DNA of 64,000 nt, taken from positions 62,001-126,000 of the forward strand of contig JAYMGJ010000098.1 of NCBI GenBank assembly GCA_037178675.1. The letters are read 5' to 3'. The translations under genes were made by a program, and so were the position numbers. Source of the stretch: Scleroderma bovista. Lineage: Eukaryota > Basidiomycota > Agaricomycetes > Boletales > Sclerodermataceae. The notes below the pieces were generated by a model. It did no database searches and was not told the origin of the DNA. It saw nothing but the letters and a program-made list of their open reading frames with translations. Of this stretch, positions 1-11,520 are shown piece by piece; position 1 is the stretch's first letter; each line of letters starts with the position of its first letter.

Positions 1-2094
1 CCACAACATGACTTCGTGTTCTCTGGTCCCTCCGAAGTGATTAATGAATTCATCGCCAAACACCTGGCGTGCGACACTCCCGGGCCTCATCATTCTTGCA
101 TTTGCCTCTTCCAGAGAAGTCGGTAACATGATAACCTGTCCAGAGCCAAGTGAGCACATCAACGTCAGAGGGTTGAATCACCACAAACTCACCTCTCCCT
201 TGCGAGAAGGATCATCCACGTAAGTGCTTATTGGGGGCGTGGTAAGCTTCATCCCCTGCTCAATTCCCCTCAAGCCCAGCCTGAATATAGTACTAAGGAC
301 GAAATAAGGATTCATGTCCGCTCCAGGCACACGGATCTCAAATCTAGTCGCTGCCGGGGGAGCAGATGGGGCAGATATAACACGAACAGCAGCGCCGCGG
401 GAATCGTAGCCATAGGTGACAGCGTTAGGAGCCCAAAAAGCTTCACCTCCGGCCAGACGTTTGTATCCATTAATGGTGGGTACAAACTCCGAGGGCATAA
501 ACAAGTGCAAAATTTTATCTCGCCTATGGGACTCACCATTGGCATCACTAGGCACTAGGGTATTAGCCCCGTAGTGTGTGCACTCGGTGGCCCCACTCAC
601 CATCAGGAAGGCCGTCCAGTATACCAGCCAGGAATTGTTCCCCAATCAGGCTAAGGAACTTGGTATCCTGGAATGCTGCATCTGGTCGCCCGTTTGGGTT
701 ATCTGTGTATGCAAACAGATTTTGTCCAGCAGCGTCCTTTAAGGAGACGTGTGTGTGCCTGTTAAGATTAGTATGTCGTCCACAGCTCGAAGGCTATCTG
801 CCCACCCACTGCAGCCCGGAAGCTGTTCTAGAAGTAAGCACTACTATCATCGTTATCATTTCAATGTGCGTACATTTCCCCAAGGTTTTGCCATGAAGCT
901 GGGTAACACTTTGTGCTTCATGCCGATGCTCTTCGCAAGGAACTTGTAGAGAACAGCATTATCCGCCATGCGCAGAGCATGTGTGTAGGCCAATGCTGTC
1001 TCCAAGACGCCTGGCCCAGTCTCCGTGTCTAGAGGTTATTAGGTGATGGAGCCCCATAGATTTGGCCATCACTTACGGTGGCCTTCGATATCAATTTGGA
1101 ACTTGAGACTTTCATCAAACAAATCATTGAAGTAATCCTGGTTAAGCTGTGTGCGAAGAAGAGAATATCCGTGCACTGCCCAAGGGAATTAATGAACACA
1201 CGCTGTGGCAGGAAAGACAACACCTGGCTCACTTCCTGGAGTCAGAGGTGAAAGATTTGTGAATTTCTTTTCTGCAACAGACTGGGGTGTCTCTGAAGCC
1301 ACTAGTCATAGACTATAAGCGCCGATCCACGGAGTGCTTACCCTTAAAATTAAAGAACTGTGAAAGCTGAGAAGCAGCGGTGACCTTGTGGACAGAGACA
1401 CACCTCATACTCCACGCCAGCCATGCAGCTGAAATTGTGGGCAGCAGCCTGCTCGCATGCTGTGCGAAGGACGCCGCGTGGGTCAGCGTAGAGAGGAACT
1501 TGTGTGATGGGGTGAAGGTATGAGACCAAGAAAAAAGGAACATTGTTATCCCAAGGGATCCTTCGGAATGTGGAGAGATCTATTTTGGCCAAAACATCGC
1601 GATAGCCGTTCTGTTTATTGGATATGTCCAGTTCGCGGGAATATACCATATCATGCATATCCCAGCCACTGCCAGAGATAATCGGTAAGTAGTACTCATG
1701 TGCCCATGAATGACGGATCCAACCCACAATATAACACTACAGAAACCGAATGCGCCAGTAGATACAGAACTCAAGAATTTGTCCTTGCACTGATCGTCTA
1801 AATCAGGCCCAGAAACCAGACACGACAATAGGTCCATGCTCACCATGTACTTCCCTCGGAGGACTCCATCGACTGTTCCGGAGCATTTGGCAACATGTTA
1901 GGCTATCCCATGTGAGTGATAACGCGTAACGATTCACCATCTATGCCTAGGATGGCAGGGATATAAGCTCACATGGGATGGAAACTGTCGTGTGACTGAC
2001 CTGCCACCTTGACTTTGGTATCGTTTTGTAAGATAACACGGAGGTCTTCCACTGATTCGGGAGCTCCTTCAGTTGGTATGCTGATTTCAACCAT
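1..2094 (-). CDS. Glutamine synthetase-like protein (GS catalytic fold), 3' end outside window
   Basis: Predicted ATP-dependent glutamate-amine ligase of the GS superfamily. The start is the ATG read from 2094; exon 1 ends in a GTCAGT donor near 1999, and the next exon gives the conserved VDGVLRGKYMVSMDLL. Later exons read GYRDVLAKIDLSTFRRIPW and PLYADPRGVLRTACEQAAA (near 1440-1610), GYSLLRTQLNQDYFNDLFDE (near 1090-1170), and RLAGGEAFWAPNAVTYGYDS followed by TRFEIRVPGADMNPYFV, the GS ATP/glutamate-site region (near 300-470). The exon at 1-128 ends with FGDEFINHFGGTREHEV, which is close to the usual C-terminus, so only a few residues should be missing. It looks like the stand-alone lengsin/FluG-type GS class; I see no amidohydrolase domain fused at the N-terminus. 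Substrate is not certain: glutamine, gamma-glutamyl amines or a pseudo-enzyme role are all possible. It is divergent from the WD40 gene, 140 bp away. Confidence 0.85.
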
Positions 2095-2234
2095 GTTTAA
2101 TCCTTGTGAAAATTGGGTAACTCGGGAAGACAACGAGTTCCGAAAATCCCCTCTTATATATGATTAGCCGCCCAAAGTAGTTCTGATACAAGGAGTTATC
2201 TCATCTAACCAAGGGCCCTTTCAGATCTACCGTG

Positions 2235-3643
2235 ATGCCAGACGAAAAATTGCATTTCTCTAAATCGTTGAAAATACCCGCTCAAGTAACTTGCTTAGCG
2301 TGTGGGGAAACAGACCGGTTGTTGGCGGGTTCAGGTAGAGCTGCCCCACCATCCTACCATGTCCCAATTTACGTATTGACAGACGACGGCTCCGTTCGAA
2401 TATATGACCTCACGACCATGAAGGTTGTGAAAGCTATCAGGGGATTAGCCCCCGTGTCCTCGGTTGCTTGGAAGTCACGAACTGACTCTCACGTAGATTG
2501 TCTCTTCGTAGCCACTGGTCGACGGGTGAGTCTGTTCCAGTCTCGAAATCCTACTGCACTGGAGCTGGATGAATCACAAGGTCCTCGCGTTTTCCATATA
2601 TACGGACAAGATGATTCTGACTTCGTGCGATGCCCACACCGAATTGGTGATTGGTGCTGATGACAATGACCTCGTGAATGAAGTAAGAATAGTGGAATTC
2701 AATGCGATCCTCATATTAAGAATAGGATGATCTGGCCAGCTCACCATAAATGCACGGGGAGACCGATTAGCATACTGCCTCGACTCAGGAGCCGTCGGTG
2801 TCATCGATCTCTCCAATAACAAGGTAGTACGGATGAAGAAAAGCCATGACAGTGTGAGCCATACTACATATCTGTCACCCCTGTTGGCTGCAATCCGACT
2901 CCCTCGTGTTCAGGTTTGTGGGTCAGTCAAATTCATTCCGGATCGTCCAAGCGAGCTGGTTAGCGGTGGCTTCGACTCTGCCGTTCTGCATTTTGATTTC
3001 CTCCAAGCGAGCCTGCTGTCTCGGGACGACCTCGGCAAGTAGCAGCTGCACTGATATTTCCCTTCATCTGAATTACGAGATTTAGGCGCCACAGCATCAT
3101 CGTTTGGCTTTTCCATGTCCCCGCCTTTCATAGTGTCATTGTCGATCTCGCCGACGGGGATAATCGCAGCTGGCACTGCCGATGGCCGTGTCTACGTAGG
3201 TACCTCGGGTGAAAAGTCGTCCCAAGCGGGCGTCGGGCGGCAACAACGAAGAAGGAAATGGGAGGGGCTAAGATCTGATGGAAGAATTGTCACTGAGGTT
3301 GCACAAGGTCCTATCACGGGAACGTAAGTCTCACCAGTCACTTGCAACACCTTTGCTAAATTGCGTTTTTACCAGCGCCTTCATCTCCCCACGAGAGTTC
3401 CTGACGTGTACACTGCTTGGTTCTGTCACGAGCCACGAAATCTGCGGGTCAACCGTCGACAGCAGTTTATCAGTAAAGCCGAAGTGGAACCACAGTGCTG
3501 AAAGTATCTTCAAAGTTAATGATTTCGTCACTATAGGGGATCTGGTTATTATTGGGGGGTTTCAGAAAGACGGAGGAGGAATCATTGAGGTCTGGAGAAA
3601 AACCAGTACAGGTGCTACCAGTGAAAATACCGAGACTAAATGA
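2235..3643 (+). CDS. WD40-repeat protein, WDR53-like
   Basis: Predicted beta-propeller scaffold. The GTG at 2232 lies just upstream; the ATG at 2235 (MPDEKLHFSKSLKIPAQVTC) is the sensible start. An intron at 2525-2579 (GTGAGT...AAG, phase 0) joins CLFVATGRR to VLAFSIYTDKMILTSCDAH. Another at 2854-2913 joins KKSHDS to VCGSVKFIPDRPSELVSGGF, and one at 3324-3375 joins GPITG to TAFISPREFLTC. Blades with GG/SG and terminal hydrophobic pairs recur (IYDLTTMKVVKAIRG, SGGFDSAVLHFDF, IIAAGTADGRVYVG). The splice near 3036-3085 does not keep frame with an obvious donor, so that junction is uncertain. It ends 5 bp before the stop of the convergent Tim17-like gene. The WDR53 assignment rests on general resemblance only. 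Confidence 0.75.
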
Positions 3644-3648
3644 CACCT

Positions 3649-4536
3649 CTATCTTGGCTTTTCGTGAAGTTCTCTCTCTAGTTCCTCTATTCGGCATAGG
3701 TAGGTGTCCCTCTCAGTTTTCAATCGCTTCAGATAATCCTCATCCGAGACATGTCGACCAAATACGGAGAGAACACGGTCCTTCCAAGACTTCCCCTTGA
3801 ACGGTTGAAACGAAGTAGGGTGCGTGGGTGAAGGAAGAGTATTTTCTGCTAGGGAGCGTTTGGCAGTGTCGTTCGTCGCTGGTATGAATTCTGTTGTTTG
3901 GCGAGAAACATAGCCTATACGGAAGATATCGAATTCGTTCACGGTCCATTGTAATATGGTGCACATTAGTGCACCTGTCCCAAGACCCGGCACTAAGCCC
4001 GCTCTCCCACCTGGCCCTGTCATAAACTCGGGGAAATTTATTACATTAACGAGACACCTACGCTTCCAAGTGTTAAGGATTCCGCCGCTAATTGCACCGC
4101 TAATTGCGGAGTCAAGAAGATACGACGTGCGGATATCACTCCACGTTAATATCTCCCGTGCTCTAGAGATACCATCTAAGTCTTTCATATTTTTCCTCCG
4201 AAGTTGGTATTTTTTTCCGGGGTGTGTCAGGGTCAACGCTGGCCCCACGACGTATTCTCGTATGCCTTGCATGCTACCTTGAGTGGTGACATAACAACCC
4301 ATGAAAGTATGACGCACTAAAGAAAGTAGCTGCAGCAATGCCGCTATTCACTGCAGAGAAGAAGGACAGCTTCATTGGAGAATGTCCTTTAAGAGCACCG
4401 TAAACACCTGCAATGACACCACAGACAGCAGCTAAACAGAGAATTCTTTAGCCTCATAGGATACAGTGATCGAAAAGACGAACTTGCATGTTGCGGCAAC
4501 ACCCTTTCCGACTGTCTGAGGAGCTGAAGGATCCAT
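3649..4536 (-). CDS. Tim17/Tim22/Tim23-family inner-membrane protein with coiled-coil tail
   Basis: Likely mitochondrial (or peroxisomal) multi-pass protein of the Tim17/22/23/Pmp24 superfamily. Glycine-rich membrane segments read LAAVCGVIAGVYGALKG, SFFSAVNSGIAAATFF and LLDSAISGAISGGILNTWKR, followed by RAGLVPGLGTGALMCTILQW. An intron at 4266-4317 (GTGCGT...CAAG, phase 1) joins ATFF to SIREYVVGPALT. A second, near 4022-4062, joins NTWKR to GPGGRAGLVPG. The C-terminus (SDEDYLKRLKTERDTYLCRI...) is a charged helix that should form a coiled coil. The first ATG (4536, MDPSAPQTVGKGVAATCKF) is plausible, but its junction to the LAAVCG exon could not be phased cleanly, so the N-terminus is provisional. 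Converges with the WD40 gene and diverges from the FMP25-like gene (107 bp between start codons). Confidence 0.7.
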
Positions 4537-4643
4537 GCTCTAGTTTTGCTTCTGTATGGAGGCAAGTTATAACAACCATGTGACCCCCCCCAGAAAGTGG
4601 TTGGGTCTACATAACACCTCGTGAATTGAGACTACGACTCACA

Positions 4644-6749
4644 ATGCTGAGGACTGTAGCATCAAGATGCATTCGGCTGCACTCACGGGCCATTCACACA
4701 CGAAATGCGACCCAGCTAGCCCAGTCAGCGCGGTCACGCTCTGCCATTTTTGCAACGGCTACCGTCTCTGCTGCTGTCGCAGTGTGGTGCATTTCAAACC
4801 ATGTCATACATAATGATGCCGTGGCTACCTCGCCTTCTCAGATGAGCACAGAGGAGAATGGCCAACAAGATCCCAGTATCAATAGTACTGGTGTGGACGA
4901 GAATGGATCCATCCAGGTTGTTGTATGGGGCTCAAACAAGTGAGTTACACGGACTACACCCTTATGCTTAAATCTCATCCCCCGCAAAGGTCAAACCTAA
5001 TTGACCCAAACGCACTGGATACTGATACTCTACAGCGTCCAACGAATGTGAAATGGCTAGAGAATGTAGCACTTCGCGACCTGGTTCTTCATGAGCACCA
5101 CGCTGCGTGCGTCGATGGCCGAGGCAATGTCTACCAGTGGGGTGATGGATTCTTTGGTTCTGTGGCTGCTGAGACGAGGAAACCGAAGGCAACGTTGTGT
5201 GGCAAGGTAAGTGCTCCCTTAACGTTAGGTGATCTTGTTAAGTCTCATTCGGATAGGACATCGTGAAGTTGCAGTTAACGGAATCTCGGGTATATGCACT
5301 TTCGTCCTCCGGAAAAGTGTATGCTTTTGCAGCGGACGAGGAAAAACAGAAACGCCCTACTGGATCTACTACCTCGTCGTGGTGGAGTGTCGGCTGGTTG
5401 TTGGGAGGAGGCCAGACAACCATCGATTTCATCGAGCTTTCTCCGCGGGAGAAGCTGAATTGGGGAGAATAGTAAGTACCACCTATGCGTGCAAGGCATT
5501 CTCACGACTTCCGCTAGTTTTACGGCTATTTCTGCAGGGCGTGACCACCTTTTAGCTCTAACATCTGCTGGACGCACCTATTCACATCCTGTGAACAAGA
5601 ACGCAAACACTTACGGTCAGCTTGGGCTTCGTCATGTCGACCTTCCTGCGCCCTCAAGTGCATCCGGGAACGCGTCTCAAACCCGTATAACGGTCGAACT
5701 AATTCCTAAGTCAGTTGCGGATCCATATGCTAGAGCATCACCATATTCTCGCGTACCTGTACCAAATAATGACACGTCAGAGAACCTGGACATGGTCGAT
5801 GACAAGCATATCCGGTTTTCCGACTTGCTGTTCGAAATACCTGCGCTCAAGGATGTGAAGGTCTCACAAATCGCCTCTGGTCGCCGGAGTAGCCATGTGA
5901 ACACCGACGCAGGTAGAGTCCTCGGCTGGGGAGCGAATGAATTCGGGTACGGTCTTCCAAGCGGGGTACGGGAATATCAACTCAACAATATGTCTAGACA
6001 GACAGGCCTTGGAAGTGGTATTACTCTAGATACCATCACCATTCCGACAGAGGTAGTTCTAACCAGGAACATACCCACTTATCTCAAAACCAAGTGCTTG
6101 CAAATCTTCGCAGGTGTAGTTTTAATGTGCTAGAATGCCTACATGAATGTTGGCTGACTGGGAGGCCTAGGTGGCGATTTGACGTTCTTCGTCGCAAAGA
6201 GGACTGGGGGGGACCCATCACACCATGTGGATGTCCTCTCATGTGGAAATGGCCAATGGGGTGGTCTTGGCACCAATTTATACACCACCGCTCAGGCCAA
6301 CCCTGTCCGCGTGAAAAATATCAGTGGATTGCTCGAATGTGAGTCATTTCCTCCAATATTGGCGGTAGTTGCATGTCCGACGTATATATCTAGACGATGA
6401 GAAGACGCAAGGTCTTGCACCCATCCTGCCAGAGGCCATCTCTGTCTCCCCTACAGGTCATGTTCTATGCACCCTTGACACTCTTGCTCATGCGGGCCCT
6501 GGGGCCGCCGGACGGGATCTCTTAGTTTATGGTTTCAATTACGACTACCAGCTTGGCACCGGAAACCGGAAAAGTCTTCCCGTCCCAACCATACTCCAGA
6601 GACCTGAAGGTGGTCGCTTTCTCTTGGCAAGGAGAATGACTACAGTCATGGACATGGCTGGGAAGATCTGGAGAAGGAATGCTCTGGTTGAACAATGTGC
6701 GGTTGCAGGATATGGGAACAGTTTTATTTACTGGAGAATCCAGTCATGA
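4644..6749 (+). CDS. FMP25: FMP25-like mitochondrial RCC1-repeat protein
   Basis: Yeast Fmp25 is a mitochondrial inner-membrane protein needed for respiratory complex III assembly. ATG 4644 opens a basic presequence (MLRTVASRCIRLHSRAIH), followed by a hydrophobic segment (SAIFATATVSAAVAVWCI) fitting one membrane anchor. The rest is RCC1-type repeats: HHAACVDGRGNVYQWGDGFF, AISAGRDHLLALTSAGRTYS, VLGWGANEFGYG, DVLSCGNGQWGGLGTNLYT and DLLVYGFNYDYQLGTGN. The end, QCAVAGYGNSFIYWRI, matches the usual family C-terminus. About six short introns were phased, for example GSNK to SNLIDPNALD across GTGAGT (4940s), CGK to DIVKLQLTESRVYAL, IFA to GLGGDLTFFV, and GLLE to YDEKTQGL. A small downstream open frame (6917-7102) was not linked to it. 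Confidence 0.85.
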
Positions 6750-7085
6750 GCCTGCCATCATTTCTAGTATCTACGTTTGTAGACTAGGACTTGTGTACGA
6801 ATATCTGGGTGACCAGATAGCATGTCCGCCGAGAATAGCCTGCACTCGCCTTCGTAAGCTGAATGAAACGTGGACCTCTCAGGGTATATGGCTGCTTAAC
6901 TTCATGACCAACACAAGTGCCTCATAAGGCTCTGGTTGTGCCCCGTGGACAGGATCACGCAAGACGACCTACCTGGAAATTAATAGATGACGACGGAGAA
7001 AACACATTTGGCCCTGAAGTAATCACTTTGAGTGCTGGATCCGGCACAACCGTAGTACCCAACAGCTATCCGGAGTCTATGATAC

Positions 7086-7693
7086 CTAGTGTCCTGAACT
7101 GAGTCGTGGAGGCTGGTTGCTCTTGACTGGTCCTAGGTTAACAAATTGACAATATCGACTACGACCTAAAGTTGCTTCGTCTCTCGGTAGTTTTTCGCCG
7201 CGGTTTAAAACGACGCCAATGAATCTTCGATCACCGCTCATCCATTTTTCCCGGTAGAAACGAACGAAGCCAGGTGCAGTGGCATATATTGTGTGGTCTC
7301 GCCCCATCTTCACCTGGAATGATCGAAAAGAATGTGTCAGGTACCGCAAGGAAACGTGCCAATACCTACATTCTGTCCCGGATGGAACTGTGTGCCTCGC
7401 TGGCGGACGATTATGTTTCCTGGGACAACATGTTGGTCTAGAGGATCCGATTAGGGTAGAGGGACACAGTAGCAATGGAAGGACGTGATACCCGAGAATT
7501 TCTTTAGGCCCAGACGCTTGCCTGGTGATCCTCCGTGGTTGCGAACAGTCCCTCCTGCACGCTTCGTGGCAGTCCGAACAGACCCTGAGCACCGATGTCA
7601 GAAATCCAGTTTGTAAGTACACCGACACCGACCAAGCAGAGAAAATGGGCTTTTCTGGGTCGGAAAGCAAGGGAAGAGTCTGGAAAACGACAT
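7086..7693 (-). CDS. MRPL27: Mitochondrial large ribosomal subunit protein bL27m
   Basis: Homologue of bacterial ribosomal protein L27, located near the peptidyl-transferase centre of the mitoribosome. Start ATG at 7693 ([20 protein letters not shown], an arginine-poor but typical short presequence). Exons phase perfectly: LLG to [24 protein letters not shown] to [20 protein letters not shown], and GQN to [20 protein letters not shown]. All hallmarks are present: [21 protein letters not shown] and the GRDHTIYA box. It then continues with [20 protein letters not shown] and a short fungal tail. Introns are about 50-60 nt with GTCGGT, GTATCA and GTAGGT donors. Divergent from SKP1, with 139 bp between the start codons. 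Confidence 0.95.
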
Positions 7694-7832
7694 GGAAAAA
7701 GGAGAACGGAGGAATTGCCAAAAGCAGAAAGTCGCACTGTGCCCCTCACTGGTGGGTATTTGTAAGAGAAAACTAACTCCTAGAAACTCCCAACTCGAAC
7801 TCTTGAAACACTCCGTCTTTCATTGCATCGAA

Positions 7833-8603
7833 ATGGTCCTTCTCGTCACTTCTGATAACGAACAATTCCACGCAGACAAGGAGGTTGTCGAGCGTAGCGT
7901 CCTTATCAAGAACATGCTCGAGGGTAACGCTCGTTTCACTGCTTTTCAGCAGAAAAGACTCATACCAACTGTAGATGTCGGCGAGAGCGATCAGCCCATT
8001 CCTCTACCAAACGTGTCCTCCAGCGTACTCAAGAAGGTGGGTATTTCTGTTGTCATATCTCTATGCGTGGTCCCGTTTGCGCCACTCCTGCTGATCTGTT
8101 CTCGCCTCTATAGGTTCTCGAGTACTGCGAACACCACCGTGGAGAGCCTTTGCCAAGTGCTGACGCAGACCAGAATCAGGACGAAACTCGTAAACGAACA
8201 ACGGATATTTCGGAATGGGACCAAAGGTTTATCACCGTGGACCAGGAGATGCTGTTCGAGATTATCCTCGCCGCCAACTACCTTGATATAAAATCTCTTC
8301 TGTGCGCTGATATCCAGCATGCGTTTATTTATTTTTTCTCACTTGATTTCAGCGACGTCGGATGCAAAACTGTGGCGAACATGATCAAAGGCAAGACACC
8401 CGAAGAGATCCGGAAGTTGTTCAACATCGTGAATGATTTCACACCAGAAGAAGAGGTACGTTCTCTTTACATGCTCCATACCCGCATCTCAAGACTCTTT
8501 CTTTTTCACAGGCACAGATCAAGAAGGAGAATGTAAGTGAAACCGATGACCATGATCGTTTGCCGTTGACATACGTTTCCAGGAATGGGCCGAGGACCGA
8601 TGA
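7833..8603 (+). CDS. SKP1: SKP1, SCF ubiquitin-ligase adaptor
   Basis: Links F-box proteins to cullin in SCF ligases. ATG 7833 reads [20 protein letters not shown], then [10 protein letters not shown]. After intron 1 (GTAACG...TGTAG, phase 1): [20 protein letters not shown]. Then [60 protein letters not shown] and [20 protein letters not shown]. This is the POZ fold plus the dimerisation/F-box-binding helices, about 160 residues, normal for the family. The last intron leaves a terminal exon at 8583-8603 coding only EWAEDR and the stop. Retained intron sequence inside the open frames (for example [10 protein letters not shown]) is not protein. Confidence 0.96.
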
Positions 8604-8990
8604 TTGCAGGCTTGTATAGTGTTACATATGTAAGGATCCGATGGTATTGTTCGTCATTGGTGACCTCTGCATGCTGCATGAAGTTCGAAATACTGCATGT
8701 CAGGTAGTTCTCAAGTCATTTATAATCATATGATGTGTCACAGTGTGACACTGCTGCTTAGCCTTCTCGAGGACAGTCCTAGTGCTAGCAATCAATATCA
8801 CCATAGACTATTTGGTGTGAAAATGAATGAAGAGAACTCCAGTGGAGGACTCTATTTCTTTGTGTTTTGAGTGAATGTGTGATTACATCAGCCGGATAGC
8901 TCTCCCCTAGTCCCAAAGCCAGACGGGAAGAGATTTCCCCTAGCGAGACCATAGAGCCCCAGCCGTTCCTTCAAATATCCTTGGTCAGAC
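8604..8990. other. Intergenic, SKP1 3' side to capping-enzyme promoter
   Basis: About 390 bp with no supported gene. It holds the SKP1 3' untranslated region and the promoter of the same-strand capping enzyme. An inverted motif near 8740 (tgtcacagtgtgaca) is a short perfect palindrome of unknown meaning. Confidence 0.5.
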
Positions 8991-10765
8991 ATGTCACGCA
9001 TACCTGACATCCCGGGAACCCTCATTCCCTCTCATTCCGACCACGAGACATGGCTCAAGAGTCATGTAGCGAGTCTTTGCCGCCTGGACCATGACCGGCA
9101 TGTCTGCTTACGGTCGTGTGGCTATTTCGTCTGACACAAGCTCACTTACCAGATTCCCCGGTAGTCAGCCCATAAGCTTCTCCTTGGACCATTTGGACGA
9201 ACTGGAGAAGAGAGAGTCCGTCGTACTTCCCGTTCTACTCCCGACACCGCGCTGACAGTCCACCCAGCTACTGGGTCTGCGAAAAGTCAGATGGCGTTCG
9301 CGTCCTTTTTTTCCTTCAAACAGACCCCAGTGGCAGCCAGGCTGTATATCTGGTGAGCACATTTGGTCTCTTTTCCTGAGCGCTCGTCAAGAATATTGGC
9401 AGATCGACAGGCACAACACGTACCACGAAGTCTCGGGATTTTGGTTCCCTCGCCCCGACAAACCGAAGGAATCACTCATGGATACTATCCTGGATGGTGA
9501 ACTCGTCATCGACGTCAATCCGGAGTCCAAAACGGTATACATTAACGTGTTTCATCCAGACATTCGAGTTCCACCTTTCATGGTTCCCATAGGAAACTCT
9601 TCGGTACCTAGGCTTCGACTGTCTCGTGTTCAATGGTGAAAATATCATGTCAAAACCGCTGGATAAACGCTATTGGGTGTGTTGACGTCATGTCTTCGTC
9701 ATTGTTCTCTGTCGTTGAGGGCTTGTGTAGCGTCTGAAAGAGCAATTTTATGCCCCGTGGTCAAGGGCCATGAAAGAACTGCCGCAATTGGCCCACTCAA
9801 TACCCTTCGAGTAGGTACCAGTCCCTCAGCCACGCGGACGTCTAACAAGTAGTTAGCATTCAAGTGAAAACCATCACTCCCTCATACGGTGTTGAAGGTG
9901 TATTTCGACTGATCCCCACCCTACACCACGGGAACGATGGCCTCATCTATACCTGCACTGAAACACAATACGTTTCTGGGACAGATCCAAATATGTGAGG
10001 CTTGAATGTGACTAGCATTTTCAGTGTGTTTACACGGAGTCTCTAGTCTCAAATGGAAGCCGCCTTCTGAAAATTCAGTCGATTTCAAACTTACATTGCG
10101 ATTTCCTCCATCTAAATCCAATCCATCAATGCCAGACTTTTGTGCCAAACCTTTCTTTGGTTTGCACGTTTATTGCGGGGAAGAGCGGGGTCAACCCGTG
10201 TACGAACCATATGATAAACTTTATGTTAAGGATGACGAATGGCGAGAGTACGTCAGGAAATCCGCGCTGTTATCGTGTCTTACATGTTATTACTCCAGCA
10301 TGAAACTTTCCGGCGAGCAAGTCGACGACAGAATAGTTGAAGTTCACTGGGATCCGGAGCTTTCCAGTTGGCGAAAGATGCGTTTCAGAGACGACAAGCC
10401 TCACGGAAATTATCGCACCATTGTTGAGAAGATCATCCAAAGCATAGCAGACGGTGTAGAGAAGCCAACTGTTAGTTAATGTTGTCTTTGTTGTCTTATT
10501 GTTCTGATAGCACTCGCTTCAGTTGCTTGCTCGATGTCCAGCCATTCGTGTTGCATGGAAAGCACGACAAAAGGACGCGAGCACCCATCCTCCGTCACAA
10601 CCACCACCGCCTCAGCATCCTGGTCACCGCCCCCAGATACCACCCACCGCAAATGGTCGTGCTCCGACGCGCCCCCTTCCTGTTCCACTGCGGTACGGTC
10701 CTCTTGCAACTTCGAGATGGAGCAAAGTGTCGGGCCCTGCAGAGTTTGCGGGTATGAAACGATGA
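8991..10765 (+). CDS. CEG1: mRNA-capping enzyme guanylyltransferase (fungal alpha subunit)
   Basis: Transfers GMP from GTP to 5'-diphosphate RNA in the nucleus. ATG 8991 reads MSRIPDIPGTLIPSHSDHET, then RFPGSQPISFSLDHLDELEK. The nucleotidyltransferase motifs follow in order: motif I YWVCEKSDGVRVLFF with catalytic Lys in KSDG, motif III SLMDTILDGELVID, motif IIIa FDCLVFNG, motif IV GVEGVFRLIP and NDGLIY, motif V LKWKPPSENSVDFKL, and an OB-fold domain ending SSWRKMRFRDDKPHGN. After IADGVEKPT an intron with a GTTAGT donor joins to a last exon (about 10,493-10,765), HSLQLLARCPAIRVAWKARQ, with a Pro/Gln-rich tail ending SGPAEFAGMKR. No triphosphatase domain is fused, as expected in fungi. The first half is split into very short exons, so their exact edges are approximate. 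Confidence 0.88.
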
Positions 10766-11520
10766 GTGTACCGCTATTGGCCTATCTGCACTGCTATTGC
10801 TTTAGCAGCTAGTGCCACATTGCCTTTGGACGCTCGTCACATTTTCTGTGGTCTCCAAGACACGGTGGGGCAAGAACATTTAGGATGGAGATTCTATATG
10901 CTCGTGGCGCATTCATTGGCATTACATCTGGATCTGCTAAGATCTCTCCAGCAATGGTTTAGTGCAACAAGATCAGAGATTTCGGAACTGTAACCTACAG
11001 TACTACAGGTACTGGTTGGTACGGGGTGCGCAGGCTGCTTTTAGGAAGACATAATGGGAATCGTCGTGAGAGGTCGTACATTGATAGAGTGAGAGCATTT
11101 TGAAAGCAAGAGATAAAGTAGCAAGCATGGGATCATGTGCATGTCTAGTCGTTACAGTGCTGATGAAGGAAAGAGGAAAAGTAGCCCGAGTTCGGCGGCT
11201 CTTAAAACAGGGATCAGCGAATAAAGCCGCAAGGAGTGGTAAGTGGACGGAAGACATCAAGGCACTGCCTGGGCATCAGTCATGAGCCAAAACCGAGAAG
11301 GAATGTTTTCCCGCCAGGCGGGTTTCCCTCAAGACCGTAAAGGTTTTTCAAGATGCGTATCTGAGATCGTAAACAAATAAGTGAAAATGCTTGTGATGAA
11401 TGATACGTGAGGAGATTGCGTAAAGTGAGAAAAGAGGGGGAAACAAAAGGGCTTGAGGGAACACCCGGATATTCAGAGTGGGTGGGTAAACCAGAGGTGT
11501 CGTGATCAGGGTCGCGTAGA
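10766..11520. other. Intergenic, no supported gene
   Basis: About 750 bp between the convergent capping enzyme and the Ser/Pro-rich gene. Short open frames on both strands (for example 10,766-10,993 and 11,003-11,260) show no family resemblance and no splice-linked partners. An AATAAA occurs near 11,220 on the plus strand and could serve polyadenylation. Confidence 0.5.

Noticed and set aside
6679..7102. Two short plus-strand frames after the FMP25-like gene
   Set aside because: They overlap the FMP25 end or follow it, with no recognisable family and no join to another exon.
10766..11260. Short frames downstream of the capping enzyme
   Set aside because: Random composition, no family resemblance and no splice-linked exons.
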